A DNA stretch of 64,000 nucleotides from Paenibacillus tianjinensis (GCF_017086365.1 NZ_CP070969.1:4340001-4404000), one strand, 5' to 3'. Shown: positions 27,145 through 36,382, counted from the stretch's first letter. Notes: generated by a model not told the origin, from the sequence alone. Made by a program: numbers and translations.

Positions 27145-28011
27145 ATGCAAGTTCGTAATCTCGTAGTACCGCTCGTATCAAGCACTGCTGCCAAGCAGGT
27201 AAAAGATGTGGCTGTCATTATCTTTTCAGCCTTTCTGGTGGCGAGCGGGCTCCGGCTGTTCCTAATTCCGCATCAGCTGCTAAGCGGCGGGGTGGCGGGG
27301 ACGGCTTCCATCATCGGCTATCTGACAAATCCGAAGTATATCTCACTGTATTATTTTGCAATTAATCTTCCAATTCTGATCTGGGGCTTTGTGGCCGTAG
27401 GTAAAAAATATATTTGTCTGAGCATGCTGTCCGTCGTTTCCACCACCTGGTTCCTGACTGTAATTCCGGTGATTAAGCTGACCAAGGATCCGATTCTGGC
27501 CAGTATTTTTGGCGGAGTGATCATTGCGGGCGGGGTAGGGTTCTCGCTTCGTGCGGGAGGATCTTCCGGAGGATTTGATATTTTAGGCTCAATTATTACC
27601 CGTAAACGCGATATTCCAATGGGGACTGTGCTGTTTGTATTGGACGGTCTGGTTATTCTTAGCCTCGGCTTCTTTAAGAGCTGGGACTCCGCCCTGTATG
27701 CGATGCTCTGTATCTTCGTCAAAAGCAGGGTTGTAGATATGATTCATATCCGCCATATTAAACTAACCTGCTTCATTGTAACGAAGGAACGGGAAAAAAT
27801 GCTGGATCGCCTGACCCTGCTTCCGCACGGCATCACCGTCGTCAATGCAGAGGGCGGATACAGCCATGAGGGCAACACGATGCTGATGACGGTAACGACA
27901 CGCTATGAGCTGGCTGAGCTGCGGAAGACGATCCTGGAAACGGATCCCAAATCCTTCGTCAACGTGCTGGAGACGGTGGAGATCGTAGGCAGATTCAGAC
28001 GGCTCGGTTAG
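27145..28011 (+). CDS. YitT family membrane protein
   Basis: The 288-residue protein has an N-terminal DUF161 part with about five to six membrane segments (GLRLFLIPHQLLSGGVAGTA, LRAGGSSGGFDILGSIITRK) and a C-terminal cytosolic DUF2179 domain (about 205-285; CFIVTKEREKMLDRLTLLPH, GVTVVNAEGGYS-like segment). Function is unknown; transport of small substrates is often suggested. It is alone on the plus strand here. No terminator was seen after it. Confidence 0.92.
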   Translation: MQVRNLVVPLVSSTAAKQVKDVAVIIFSAFLVASGLRLFLIPHQLLSGGVAGTASIIGYLTNPKYISLYYFAINLPILIWGFVAVGKKYICLSMLSVVSTTWFLTVIPVIKLTKDPILASIFGGVIIAGGVGFSLRAGGSSGGFDILGSIITRKRDIPMGTVLFVLDGLVILSLGFFKSWDSALYAMLCIFVKSRVVDMIHIRHIKLTCFIVTKEREKMLDRLTLLPHGITVVNAEGGYSHEGNTMLMTVTTRYELAELRKTILETDPKSFVNVLETVEIVGRFRRLG

Positions 28012-28039
28012 CTATATAAATTGAGCTTGTATTTTTCAG

Positions 28040-28262
28040 TTTACGGATTAGCCGTGACTCCAGAGAATGTTTGGACTTCCGGCCGCTGCCCTTCTGCAGA
28101 TTTCTTGATTTGACCGCTGTTCGCGGTGGAAATCCGCAGACAAAGGCGAACGCTCTCGCTCCTACAGTTCCAAAATCCCCTTCCGCCACTTTCTGTTAGA
28201 ACAGATCGATATACCTGCAACCGCCCAATCACCTTGCTGCGGCTCCAATACAAATTGCTTGA
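28040..28262. repeat. Non-coding segment resembling a dispersed Paenibacillus repeat
   Basis: The 365-base gap between yitT and lysC has no credible gene. From about 28046 it reads CAGAGAATGTTTGGACTTCC and continues with GACCGC-tgttc-GCGGT (hairpin near 28110-28127) and CGAACGCTCTCGCTCCTACA. From memory, this sequence type recurs at many intergenic sites in Paenibacillus genomes. There is no second copy in this window, so the repeat status is inference. Confidence 0.45.
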
Positions 28263-28315
28263 TGCCTGTGTACTTCTTTTTAAGGGTACATGGTTCTCTC
28301 AGTCTCATTAAGCAA

Positions 28316-28359
28316 AAAGGGATGTGTCTCCAGCCCTCCGGCTGAAGAAACATCCCTTT
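28316..28359 (-). terminator. lysC terminator
   Basis: AAAGGGATGT (28316-28325) pairs with ACATCCCTTT (28350-28359), with further pairing AGC/GCT inside, and TTTTTGC follows on the minus strand just past the stem. It lies 18 bases after the lysC stop. Confidence 0.85.
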
Positions 28360-28376
28360 GTTTGTGTAGCAGCGGC

Positions 28377-29630
28377 CTAGCGGCGGTCCTTAGGACCACC
28401 AACGAAGGCCTGCTCTTCTGTATCCAAGTTGTAGGCGGTATGAAGCGCCTGGATGATTGTAGGCAGGTTACCTGATTCAATGACACAGGACACCTTGATT
28501 TCAGAGGTACTGACCATCTTGATGCTGACCCCTTCGCCGGAAATCACTTCGAACATCTGCGCTGCAACCCCCGGGTGGCTGACCATGCCTGCACCGACGA
28601 TCGAAACTTTAACCAGATTGTCCTCAGAGGTCACTTCGCGGTAAGGCAGTTCGGTGTGCAGACCTTCGATGATTCCCTTGGCCCGCTCAAGCTCACTCAG
28701 CGCGAGTGTAAAGGAGAAGTCCGCTTCCCCGTTCTGGACACCGCTCTGCACGATAATATCTACGTCAACGCCTTCAGCAGCCAGCTTGCCGAATACCTGG
28801 GCAAGTACGCCCGGAACATCCGGCACCCCAAGAATACTGATCCGCGCTACGTTCTTGTCATACGCAATACCACTAACTACAACTCCCTGCTCCATGCTTG
28901 CTTCCTCCTTCACAACAGTACCTTCATTATGATTAAAGCTCGATCTGACGACCAGCTTCACTTGATATCTTTTGGCATATTCAACGGCACGGGGATGGAG
29001 TACTGCTGCACCCAGATTGGCCAGCTCCAGCATCTCATCATAGGAAATCTCCTTCAGCTTGCGCGCCGTCTTCACAATACGCGGGTCCGTTGAATAGATT
29101 CCGTCGACATCCGTATAGATCTCGCAGACATCTGCTTTGATCGCGGCAGCCAGCGCTACGGCTGTCGTATCTGAACCTCCGCGGCCCAGTGTTGTAATCT
29201 CGCCGTCCAGCGTCATCCCCTGGAATCCGGCTACAATGACAATCTGATCACGTTCCAGGGACTCCAGAACACGCCGCGGTACAATTTCGTTGATCCGTGC
29301 CCGTCCATGGGTCTCATCGGTGCGGAAGCCTGCCTGCCACCCTGTATAAGAGACGGCATCCCTGCCAATCCCATGCAGCGCGATGGACAGGAGAGCAACT
29401 GAAATTTGTTCCCCGGTCGTCATCAGCATATCCATTTCGCGTGCAGGCGGCTGTTCATTCAGCTGTTTGGCCTGATCAATCAAATCATCCGTAGTATCCC
29501 CCATAGCAGATACAACCACAACGCAGCGGTGACCTTCATCCTGCTTGTCTGCGATGCGCTTAGCGACCCGTTTCATACGTTCAATGTCGCCGACGGAGCT
29601 GCCTCCGAATTTCATGACATAAAGTGACAA
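28377..29630 (-). CDS. lysC: Aspartate kinase
   Basis: Aspartate kinase phosphorylates L-aspartate, the entry to Lys, Met, Thr and diaminopimelate synthesis. The protein, about 417 residues, has MKFGGSSVGDIERMKR, LGRGGSDTTAVALAAAI and two C-terminal ACT domains (about 265-410; ISILGVPDVPGVLAQVFGKL). The GTG at 29642 abuts the GGGAG, so TTG 29630 is the likelier start. The upstream space of about 170 bases is too short for a lysine riboswitch and none is seen. Confidence 0.95.
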   Translation of the reverse strand: MSLYVMKFGGSSVGDIERMKRVAKRIADKQDEGHRCVVVVSAMGDTTDDLIDQAKQLNEQPPAREMDMLMTTGEQISVALLSIALHGIGRDAVSYTGWQAGFRTDETHGRARINEIVPRRVLESLERDQIVIVAGFQGMTLDGEITTLGRGGSDTTAVALAAAIKADVCEIYTDVDGIYSTDPRIVKTARKLKEISYDEMLELANLGAAVLHPRAVEYAKRYQVKLVVRSSFNHNEGTVVKEEASMEQGVVVSGIAYDKNVARISILGVPDVPGVLAQVFGKLAAEGVDVDIIVQSGVQNGEADFSFTLALSELERAKGIIEGLHTELPYREVTSEDNLVKVSIVGAGMVSHPGVAAQMFEVISGEGVSIKMVSTSEIKVSCVIESGNLPTIIQALHTAYNLDTEEQAFVGGPKDRR

Positions 29631-29674
29631 AGTCCCATTCACTCCCTATTTCGCTCTATGAAGCTTATATTTGG

Positions 29675-29722
29675 ATTAACGCTTTAACCCAGTATAATAC
29701 GAAATTCATATTAAGCGTTAAT
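29675..29722. promoter_or_regulatory. 10-bp perfect inverted repeat upstream of lysC
   Basis: ATTAACGCTT (29675-29684) and AAGCGTTAAT (29713-29722) flank a 28-base spacer that contains TATAAT-like sequence on both strands. The arrangement fits an operator around the lysC promoter. The half-site ATTAAGCGTT recurs at 27016-27025 before yitT. Confidence 0.4.
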
Positions 29723-29730
29723 GGTTTCAC

Positions 29731-29762
29731 AAAAAAAACCTCCGCCGCTATGCGGGGAGGCC
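29731..29762 (-). terminator. efp terminator
   Basis: On the minus strand CCTCCCCGC-ata-GCGGCGGAGG is followed by eight T. The stem has one bulged base. It lies about 40 bases after the efp stop. Confidence 0.88.
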
Positions 29763-29799
29763 TTCTTGAAAGCGAACTGCGGCTAATGCCGTACTAATC

Positions 29800-30357
29800 C
29801 TACGCGCGGGAGATGTATTTACCTTCGCGGGTATCGATCAGGAGAACATCTCCCTCATTAATGAACAGCGGAACCTGTACAGTATGACCGGTTTCCAGCG
29901 TAGCCGCTTTAGTTGCGCCTTGAGCAGTGTTGCCCTTAACGCCCGGTTCTGTTTCAGTAACCTTCAGCTCAACACTTGTAGGCAGGTTGATTCCGAGGAT
30001 TTCGCCCTGGTAGCTGACGATGTTAACCGTCATATTCTCTCTCAGGAAATTAAGCTCCCATTCCAGCTGTTTGGCACTCAGCTCAAACTGGTCATAGGTT
30101 TCATTGTCCATGAATACATGCTCTGCACCGCTGGCATACAGGTACTGCACGCCACGGTTTTCGATAATTGCGCGGCCGATCGTTTCACCGGCACGGAATG
30201 TGCGCTCAACAGTGTTGCCGTTGCGCAGGTTCTTGAGCTTGGAGCGGACAAATGCCGCGCCTTTACCCGGCTTTACGTGCTGGAAATCAAGAACGGTAAA
30301 AATATCTCCGTCCACCTCTACGGTCAAACCTGTTTTAAAATCATTGACTGAAATCAC
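29800..30357 (-). CDS. efp: Elongation factor P
   Basis: EF-P rescues ribosomes stalled at polyproline. The 185 residues contain [20 protein letters not shown], with the loop Lys normally modified in many bacteria, and the C-terminal [17 protein letters not shown]. Length is standard. It lies 40 bases after the Xaa-Pro peptidase gene, the B. subtilis order. Confidence 0.98.
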   Translation of the reverse strand: MISVNDFKTGLTVEVDGDIFTVLDFQHVKPGKGAAFVRSKLKNLRNGNTVERTFRAGETIGRAIIENRGVQYLYASGAEHVFMDNETYDQFELSAKQLEWELNFLRENMTVNIVSYQGEILGINLPTSVELKVTETEPGVKGNTAQGATKAATLETGHTVQVPLFINEGDVLLIDTREGKYISRA

Positions 30358-30397
30358 TAAAAATCCCTCCTGGATTAATTAACATGATGAAGCAGAA

Positions 30398-31468
30398 TTA
30401 CAGTACAAGATAATCTTTCGACGAATGCGTCAGCAGCGTAATGCCGCTCTCCGTGATCACGATATCATCTTCAATCCGCACGCCGCCAAGACCTGACAGA
30501 TAGATTCCCGGTTCCACGGTAACGACCATCCCCGGCTCCAGAATCTCATCGGCAAGCTTGGACAAACGCGGCCATTCATGAACCTCCATGCCCAGACCGT
30601 GCCCGGTGCTGTGCCCGAAGTATTCTCCGTAGCCGTAACTGGTAATGATATCGCGCGCCAAAGCGTCGGCTTCCCGTCCGGTCATGCCCGGTTTGATATT
30701 CGCCAGCGTGTGCAGCTGGGCTTCAAGCACGACATCATAGATTTCCTTCAGCTTCGGATCGGGAGTCCCCAGTGCAATGGTGCGGGTTACATCCGAGCAG
30801 TAGCCGTCAAGCAGCGCCCCGAAATCGAAAGTAACGAACTCGTTGTTCTGAATCACCTTGCTGCTGGCTACACCATGCGGCATGGCGGAACGTTCACCTG
30901 AGGCAACGATCGTATCAAACGATGAAGAGGTTGCGCCGTGGGTGCGCATGTAGAATTCCATTTCCAGATCAACATCACGCTCGGTCATGCCGGGCTTGAT
31001 CACATTCAGAATATGACTGAAGGTCGCATCCGCCAGATCCGCCGCCCGCTGCATCACAGCCAGCTCGTCCTCGTCCTTGAACATGCGCAGATTCTCTACA
31101 GCCTTGGATACCGGAACCAGTACTGCAGGCTGCAGCGCAGCAGCATAAGCCGTATATGCGCTGAAGGTAACGTCATCCTGTTCAAAGCCGACTCGGACTG
31201 AGCCGCCCTGCGGAAGCAGTTCACGCACAGTGTCAATGAATTTCGGACCATGCTCAACAACCTTTAACCCTGCTACCTGTTCTGCCGCCTGTGTCCGGTA
31301 CCGGAAATCAGTCAACAGATAACTCTCATCACCAGTGACCAGCACGTAACCGGAGGAGCCGGTGAATCCGCTCAAATAACGGCGGTTAATGCCGCTGGTG
31401 ATTAACATCGCATCCAATCCCTGTTCCTGCAAAACCTTACGCAGCTTGGAGACGCGCTTGTTGCCCAT
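30398..31468 (-). CDS. Xaa-Pro aminopeptidase-like M24 metallopeptidase (YqhT)
   Basis: The protein of about 356 residues has an N-terminal creatinase-like domain (DAMLITSGINRRYLSGFTGS) and a C-terminal pita-bread domain with metal ligands in FDFGALLDGYCSDVTRT, HSTGHGLGMEVHEWP, VTVEPGIY and VRIEDDIVIT. It should remove N-terminal residues before proline. ATG 31468 is preferred to 31474 on RBS spacing (GAGAGGAG). The pairing with efp, whose product handles proline stretches, is conserved. Confidence 0.95.
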   Translation of the reverse strand: MGNKRVSKLRKVLQEQGLDAMLITSGINRRYLSGFTGSSGYVLVTGDESYLLTDFRYRTQAAEQVAGLKVVEHGPKFIDTVRELLPQGGSVRVGFEQDDVTFSAYTAYAAALQPAVLVPVSKAVENLRMFKDEDELAVMQRAADLADATFSHILNVIKPGMTERDVDLEMEFYMRTHGATSSSFDTIVASGERSAMPHGVASSKVIQNNEFVTFDFGALLDGYCSDVTRTIALGTPDPKLKEIYDVVLEAQLHTLANIKPGMTGREADALARDIITSYGYGEYFGHSTGHGLGMEVHEWPRLSKLADEILEPGMVVTVEPGIYLSGLGGVRIEDDIVITESGITLLTHSSKDYLVL

Positions 31469-31542
31469 TCTCATTCTCCTCTCGAAATAGCCACATTGTA
31501 TTTTAACATAGGGTTATGCCCTTGAGAAGTTTTTTCGGGCGT

Positions 31543-32034
31543 TCAGGCAAGCTTTGTCCGCTGTTCGCGTTTTCGTTCATCGGTATACTCAATTGCCGCT
31601 GTGTAACCGATGAATAAACCCCAGAGTAAAGAGATGCAAAACTCACTGACAACAGAGTTCCATGGCAGCTTGAACATGGGCTGCAGCAGGAACATCCATG
31701 AGCCGGCTAGGAAGATTCCCGCCCACCAGAGCATGCCGTAAATCATGCCCGGCCAAGGCCCCTTCAGCTTGCGGAAGATCAGTACATAGATCAGTGATGC
31801 AATTACAGAAAACGCGATATAAAACAAATATCCGAGCAGATGCCCGGCAGGTTTGATTAAGAACTCATGCTTAAAAAAGGGCTCTGCCAAAAAACCCGGG
31901 ATCACCTTGGTGAAATGCAGTGTATAGATTAGCCAGCGGATACCTCCCCAGATCAATCCGGCAAATATCCCCAGTTCAACCGCAAAAAACAACTGGTTCG
32001 TATGTTCTGATTCTCTCTTGCCTGCTTTATTCAT
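31543..32034 (-). CDS. yqhR: YqhR conserved membrane protein
   Basis: The 163-residue protein has four membrane segments (about 18-38, 67-88, 97-118 and 128-147), with GLIWGGIRWLIYTLHFTKVI and PWPGMIYGMLWWAGIFLAGS. It occupies the yqhR position between yqhT and yqhQ. The function is unknown. aroQ, which lies next to it in B. subtilis, is absent. Confidence 0.88.
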   Translation of the reverse strand: MNKAGKRESEHTNQLFFAVELGIFAGLIWGGIRWLIYTLHFTKVIPGFLAEPFFKHEFLIKPAGHLLGYLFYIAFSVIASLIYVLIFRKLKGPWPGMIYGMLWWAGIFLAGSWMFLLQPMFKLPWNSVVSEFCISLLWGLFIGYTAAIEYTDERKREQRTKLA

Positions 32035-32190
32035 TTTATGGCCTCACTTTCAGGTAAATGGTGTGCGGTGCGCTTCTCGGATCTCTATATGCTAGTATGC
32101 ACAGGAAAAGGCAATCCAACTAGCAATGTAAGCATAAATTAGTTACAATGGATTATATAAATCATATTAATATGCGGGAAGGTGAATTGG

Positions 32191-33189
32191 TTGTCCCAGG
32201 AAACTCCCAGTTACGGCGGCCAAGCCGTTATCGAAGGCGTCATGTTCGGCGGCAAGCATATCAACGTAACAGCCGTACGGCGGAAGAATCAGGAAATTAC
32301 ATTTTTGGAGGTGCCGAAGAGCGATAAGAGCTGGGTCATCAAATTGCGCAGGATTCCTCTGCTTCGCGGCATTGTCAGTATTATAGATGCAAGCGCCAAA
32401 GGCTCCAAGCACCTCAATTATTCGGCTGAATCCTATGCCGAGGATGAGACAGAGCCGGAAGAGCTGGCGAAGCAGAAAGAAAAGACCAAGAAGAAGGAAG
32501 AAGGCTGGAGCCTTGGCATGATTTTTGGCGTCGCCGTTATGGGGATATTGTCATTTCTGTTCGGTAAGCTCATTTTCACGCTGGTGCCTGTCTTTGTGGA
32601 GAATTTCCTTTTCAAAGATGCATTTGATAACTACATTCTGCACAACCTCGTAGAAGGCGGCATTAAACTGATTCTGCTGTTAGTCTATCTGACAGCCATT
32701 TCACAGACCCCTGTGATTAAACGTCTGTTCCAGTATCACGGAGCCGAGCATAAGGTGATCAGCGCCTTTGAAGCCGGCGAAGAATTAACTGTTGAGAACG
32801 TACAGAAGTATAGCCGTCTGCATTACCGCTGCGGCAGCAGCTTTATGATGCTAACCATCATTCTCGGCGTGGTAATCTACTCGGTTGTCCCTTGGAGCAG
32901 CCTTACGGAGCGTATTCTTCAGCGGATTATTCTCCTGCCGGTTGTCATCGGTGTTTCTTTTGAGGTTCTGAAAGGAACCAACGCCGTACGGGATATTCCG
33001 GGCCTGAAATATTTGGGGTATCCGGGACTGTGGCTCCAGCTGCTTACAACGAAGGAACCTAAAGACGATATGGTGGAAGTATCGATCGCTTCGTTCAACC
33101 GGATGCGGGAGCTTGATGCCGCGATTGAGGCAAGAGGATATGCGGAGGAAAGTGTGTCAGGCGGCATATTGGATCCTGCGAAAGGATGA
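32191..33189 (+). CDS. yqhQ: YqhQ, DUF1385 membrane protein
   Basis: The protein of about 332 residues starts with TTG behind GGGAAGGTG (6-base spacing). It contains YGGQAVIEGVMFGGKHINVT, a charged Lys/Glu-rich segment (about 80-105), four membrane segments and FQYHGAEHKVISAFEAGEEL, all hallmarks of DUF1385. It is transcribed divergently from yqhR. Function is unknown. Confidence 0.93.
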   Translation: MSQETPSYGGQAVIEGVMFGGKHINVTAVRRKNQEITFLEVPKSDKSWVIKLRRIPLLRGIVSIIDASAKGSKHLNYSAESYAEDETEPEELAKQKEKTKKKEEGWSLGMIFGVAVMGILSFLFGKLIFTLVPVFVENFLFKDAFDNYILHNLVEGGIKLILLLVYLTAISQTPVIKRLFQYHGAEHKVISAFEAGEELTVENVQKYSRLHYRCGSSFMMLTIILGVVIYSVVPWSSLTERILQRIILLPVVIGVSFEVLKGTNAVRDIPGLKYLGYPGLWLQLLTTKEPKDDMVEVSIASFNRMRELDAAIEARGYAEESVSGGILDPAKG

Positions 33190-33196
33190 GTGGCCT

Positions 33197-33535
33197 ATGA
33201 TCAGGCATGCTTTGATTTTTTGGATTGCAGTTTCGCTCGCTGTACTTGGATTAGTTACGGGGATTATGGACTATGGCCTGGGCTGGCTGTTTTGGACGCT
33301 GCTTCCTACTCTGCTTCTTTGCGCCCTTCTGATCTATGCTTACCGGTTAACTCTGAAGACGCCCAATGGTCCAGGCAGATCGAGACCCAAAGTAAAGCCG
33401 TCCCAGAAAACCATGGCCAAAGTTGCAGGGGTCCGCAAGACTCAAGCTGCTCCAGGCAAACGCAAAACCTACCCGTTTCAAGTCATTGAAGGCAGCAAGG
33501 GAAAAAATGATGAACATCTTCCCAAATATCATTAA
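33197..33535 (+). CDS. Small membrane protein with basic tail
   Basis: The 112-residue protein starts at ATG 33197 (MIRHALIFWI) behind AAAGGATG, 7 bases after the yqhQ stop. It has two membrane segments (about 5-25 and 30-50) and a Lys/Arg/Pro-rich soluble tail. I do not recognise it. Spacing suggests co-translation with yqhQ. A terminator follows. Confidence 0.7.
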   Translation: MIRHALIFWIAVSLAVLGLVTGIMDYGLGWLFWTLLPTLLLCALLIYAYRLTLKTPNGPGRSRPKVKPSQKTMAKVAGVRKTQAAPGKRKTYPFQVIEGSKGKNDEHLPKYH

Positions 33536-33568
33536 CCGCTGTTACCGAAGTATAATTTAGAGTTTATC

Positions 33569-33614
33569 AGAGCATCCCGATGTTGCGTCAGCAATCCTAC
33601 GGGATGCTCTTTTT
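33569..33614 (+). terminator. Terminator after the yqhQ operon
   Basis: AGAGCATCCCG (33569-33579) and CGGGATGCTCT (33600-33610) form a perfect 11-bp stem, followed by TTTT. It may also serve the convergent patatin-like gene. Confidence 0.85.
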
Positions 33615-33636
33615 CATGAGAGTTAGAGCCTGTAGC

Positions 33637-34581
33637 CTAAGGTTTAAAGCTTGGTTTATGCGGCCGCCAATGCTTAAAGAACTCTTCCCCCGCCTTCATT
33701 CCTGCAGTATACAGCTCATCACTCTGCTCCGGTGAGATACGAAACTGTGTCGTGGATACGCCGAGCGTCGGGATTTTGACGGTACGCACGAACTTTTCCG
33801 TCTCAATATAACGCTCGTCATGCGCAGACAGCATCGTGCCCACCATCGCCTGCAGCATGCTGAACGGACCGGTAATCCGGTGCGCCTGCGGCTCCGTCTT
33901 CCCGATCAGCTGGTAACCGACCGTAGGCGTCCTGCGCTCCGGACTTCTAAAGCCCTCCTTCTCATCGAACAGCCATAGCGGAAAATTACTCAGCAGGCCG
34001 CCGTCCACTACATAAATAAACTGTTCCATAAAGGTTTTGCCCTTCGCCGCCTGCCCGTTTAGACGCAGCATCACCGGATCGAAGAAATACGGAATACTGC
34101 AGCTCATCCGTACCGCCTTAGCGACCTCAAATCCGCCAGGAGATATCCCGTAGTCCTTCAGGTCGTCTGGCAGTACAATGATTCTCCCATTCGTGATATC
34201 CGACGCAATGATGGACAGCTTACCGGGCGGCAGATCGCTGAATGTAACAATGCCTTTATCCCGTAAAATGCCGCGGATCCACGCCTCTAGCGCCTCTCCG
34301 GAATACAACCCTTTCTTAATCATTACACGCAGTGCAGGCCCAACGATAGCAGTATTGTACAGCATACCCCGCTTTAAAAAAGTGATAAAAGAGGTCTGTC
34401 TAATAATCCGGCTCATGGTCTCCCCGTCATAGCCTGCGGCCAGGAGAGAGGCGATAATGGAGCCGGAGGAGGTTCCGGCCACTTTTTTGAAGATGCCCCC
34501 AGCCCGTTCTGTAGCTTCCACTGCTCCGGCAAGCGCTACTCCTTTTACACCCCCGCCTTCAAATACTGCGTTAATCTCCAT
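33637..34581 (-). CDS. Patatin-like phospholipase
   Basis: The protein of about 314 residues has the oxyanion glycine-rich FEGGGVKGVALAGA, the nucleophile elbow GTSSGS and the catalytic Asp in VVDGGLLSNFP. These are the Ser/Asp dyad motifs of patatin lipases, which release fatty acids from phospholipids. ATG 34581 is chosen over the TTG at 34590. Its GGGGG ribosome binding site is inside a hairpin. No signal peptide is seen, so a cytosolic or membrane-associated role is likely. Confidence 0.92.
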   Translation of the reverse strand: MEINAVFEGGGVKGVALAGAVEATERAGGIFKKVAGTSSGSIIASLLAAGYDGETMSRIIRQTSFITFLKRGMLYNTAIVGPALRVMIKKGLYSGEALEAWIRGILRDKGIVTFSDLPPGKLSIIASDITNGRIIVLPDDLKDYGISPGGFEVAKAVRMSCSIPYFFDPVMLRLNGQAAKGKTFMEQFIYVVDGGLLSNFPLWLFDEKEGFRSPERRTPTVGYQLIGKTEPQAHRITGPFSMLQAMVGTMLSAHDERYIETEKFVRTVKIPTLGVSTTQFRISPEQSDELYTAGMKAGEEFFKHWRPHKPSFKP

Positions 34582-34591
34582 ATACGACAAT

Positions 34592-34633
34592 CCCCCGTTC
34601 CATAGATCTTATGCTTATCTATGAGCACGGGGG
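34592..34633 (-). promoter_or_regulatory. Hairpin enclosing the patatin gene's ribosome binding site
   Basis: CCCCCGT (34592-34598) pairs with ACGGGGG (34627-34633), and CATAGAT (34601-34607) with ATCTATG (34617-34623). On the minus strand the 3' arm is the GGGGG that precedes the patatin ATG by 10 bases. There is no T tail, so it looks less like a terminator than a structure controlling translation. Confidence 0.5.
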
Positions 34634-34673
34634 AGCTTTAATGACTTCTTTAAATTAGGGTCTGAAATCTGTC

Positions 34674-36341
34674 TTAGGATTTAAAATAAAATGTCAACAA
34701 GCCAGATAGCCCATACGGATCACGGACGACAATATCGTTAGCCCGGAACATAATACTACCGGCAACTTCATCATAATTCTCATTATATTTCAGCTGGTTG
34801 ATGATCTGTTCACCGCTCTGCCACTCAGCACTCTGTTTGGTGTCGCCTACTTTATAGGTTGCCTGACCGATGTAGAGTTTAACACCTGTTCCCTTAACTT
34901 CATTCACCCACCAGTCCACCAGCTTGTCATAACGGGCGGCAGAGAAGGATAGACTCCAGTATATTTGCGGGGCAATATAGTCAATCCATCCGTTCTGAAT
35001 CCAGGTGCGGGTATCCGCATACATGTTGTCATAAGCGGAAACACCCGCAGTGGTATCCGATCCCGAACTGTCAGCTTTCTTATTGCGCCAGACACCGAAC
35101 GGACTGACTCCATAGGAGAGCGTAGGCTTGGCAGTGTGAATCTCCTGGCCCAGCTGGCGGATAAATTCATTTATATTGTCCCGACGCCAATCCGCCTTGC
35201 TCACAATGGCTTTCGAATTATACGCTTTGAATGCATCATCATCAGCAAAGGCTACGCCGGAAGGGTAGAAATAGTCATCCAAATGTATGCCATCGATGTC
35301 GTACCCGCGCACAACCTCCATCACGGTATCTATAATGTGCTGGCGCGCTTCCGGAATGCCGGGATTTATGTACAGCTTGCTGTCTGCCTGGACGATCCAT
35401 TCTGGATGAAGCTTAGTCACATGATTCGCGGCCAGCCCGGCAAGTGTTGCTGCGCCGGTGTCCGTAGTTGCCCGGAACGGGTTAAACCAGGCATGAATCT
35501 GCATACCCCGCTGATGCGCCGAGCTGACCATGTATTCCAGCGGATCATAACCAGGGGCTTTTCCCTGAGTACCTGTCAGCACCTTGGACCAGGGAACCAG
35601 CTGCGAGGCGTAGAGGCTGTCACCCGACGGACGCACCTGTACAAAAACAGCATTGAATCCGGTCGCCTTAAGCTTGTCCAGCAATGTATCGAATTCCTGC
35701 TTCTGCTTCGCGGGATTATTCACCGAGGCCGCCTGAGGCCAATCCAGATTGAATACGGTGGAGACCCATGCCCCCTTCATCTCCTTCCCCGACTTCACAC
35801 CAGGGATAGATGGCACGGACGGCACTGTCGGCACTGGTACTGTCGGTGCGGGCACCGTGGGTACTGCTGGTACCGTAGGACCCGCCGGAGCAGTGATCTC
35901 TGCATTTGAATACAATGCGATATGCTTGGCCGCCTGATTCCACACCACCTGCAGCCCCAGCTGTTCGCTCACAAACCGCAGCGGCACCATCACCCGGCCC
36001 TGCTTGATTTGCACGGAGGTATCCAGGCTGACAGAAGCCTCATTAACCAGAGCCGTCTTCTTGCCGCTGGTCAGCTTGAGCACGGTATCCTCCTTGCTGA
36101 TTGTCACTGTCTTACTGCTCTGGTTCCATTCTACCGCCGCACCGAGTCCTTTGCTGACTACGCCGACCGGTACCATCGTTACATTAGAGACCGTAATGTA
36201 CGGCGGCACGTCCGTATCCAGTGTCTCTCCATCGAGTTCAATTGTAATCTGCACCGCTGCCGCCGCCCGTGCGCCTGTTGACCACACCGGCAGGCATAAC
36301 ATCAACACCAATACTCCCAACATCCATTTACGGTAATTCAT
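34674..36341 (-). CDS. Secreted GHL10/UPF0748 glycoside hydrolase-like protein with stalk domain
   Basis: The 555-residue protein has a signal peptide (about 1-27), a copper-amine-oxidase-like N-terminal domain (about 30-150; MVPVGVVSKGLGAAVEWNQS, MVPLRFVSEQLGLQVVWNQ), a Pro/Thr/Val linker (about 153-182), and a glycosyl hydrolase-like 10 TIM barrel (about 188-540; KGAWVSTVFNLDWPQ, YDIDGIHLDDYFYP). Such enzymes are thought to act on peptidoglycan or other surface glycans. A terminator of mntR lies just upstream, so it has its own promoter. Confidence 0.92.
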   Translation of the reverse strand: MNYRKWMLGVLVLMLCLPVWSTGARAAAAVQITIELDGETLDTDVPPYITVSNVTMVPVGVVSKGLGAAVEWNQSSKTVTISKEDTVLKLTSGKKTALVNEASVSLDTSVQIKQGRVMVPLRFVSEQLGLQVVWNQAAKHIALYSNAEITAPAGPTVPAVPTVPAPTVPVPTVPSVPSIPGVKSGKEMKGAWVSTVFNLDWPQAASVNNPAKQKQEFDTLLDKLKATGFNAVFVQVRPSGDSLYASQLVPWSKVLTGTQGKAPGYDPLEYMVSSAHQRGMQIHAWFNPFRATTDTGAATLAGLAANHVTKLHPEWIVQADSKLYINPGIPEARQHIIDTVMEVVRGYDIDGIHLDDYFYPSGVAFADDDAFKAYNSKAIVSKADWRRDNINEFIRQLGQEIHTAKPTLSYGVSPFGVWRNKKADSSGSDTTAGVSAYDNMYADTRTWIQNGWIDYIAPQIYWSLSFSAARYDKLVDWWVNEVKGTGVKLYIGQATYKVGDTKQSAEWQSGEQIINQLKYNENYDEVAGSIMFRANDIVVRDPYGLSGLLTFYFKS

Positions 36342-36382
36342 AATTCCTCCCAGTTGTAAAAAATTAATATGGCTTTAAAACA

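Noticed and set aside
27056..27163. TTG-initiated leader ORF overlapping the yitT start
   Set aside because: The TTG directly abuts the AGGAGG with no spacing, so it cannot be initiated normally.
29643..29799. Lysine riboswitch upstream of lysC
   Set aside because: The space is too short and lacks the conserved L-box helices; it holds the efp terminator and an inverted repeat instead.
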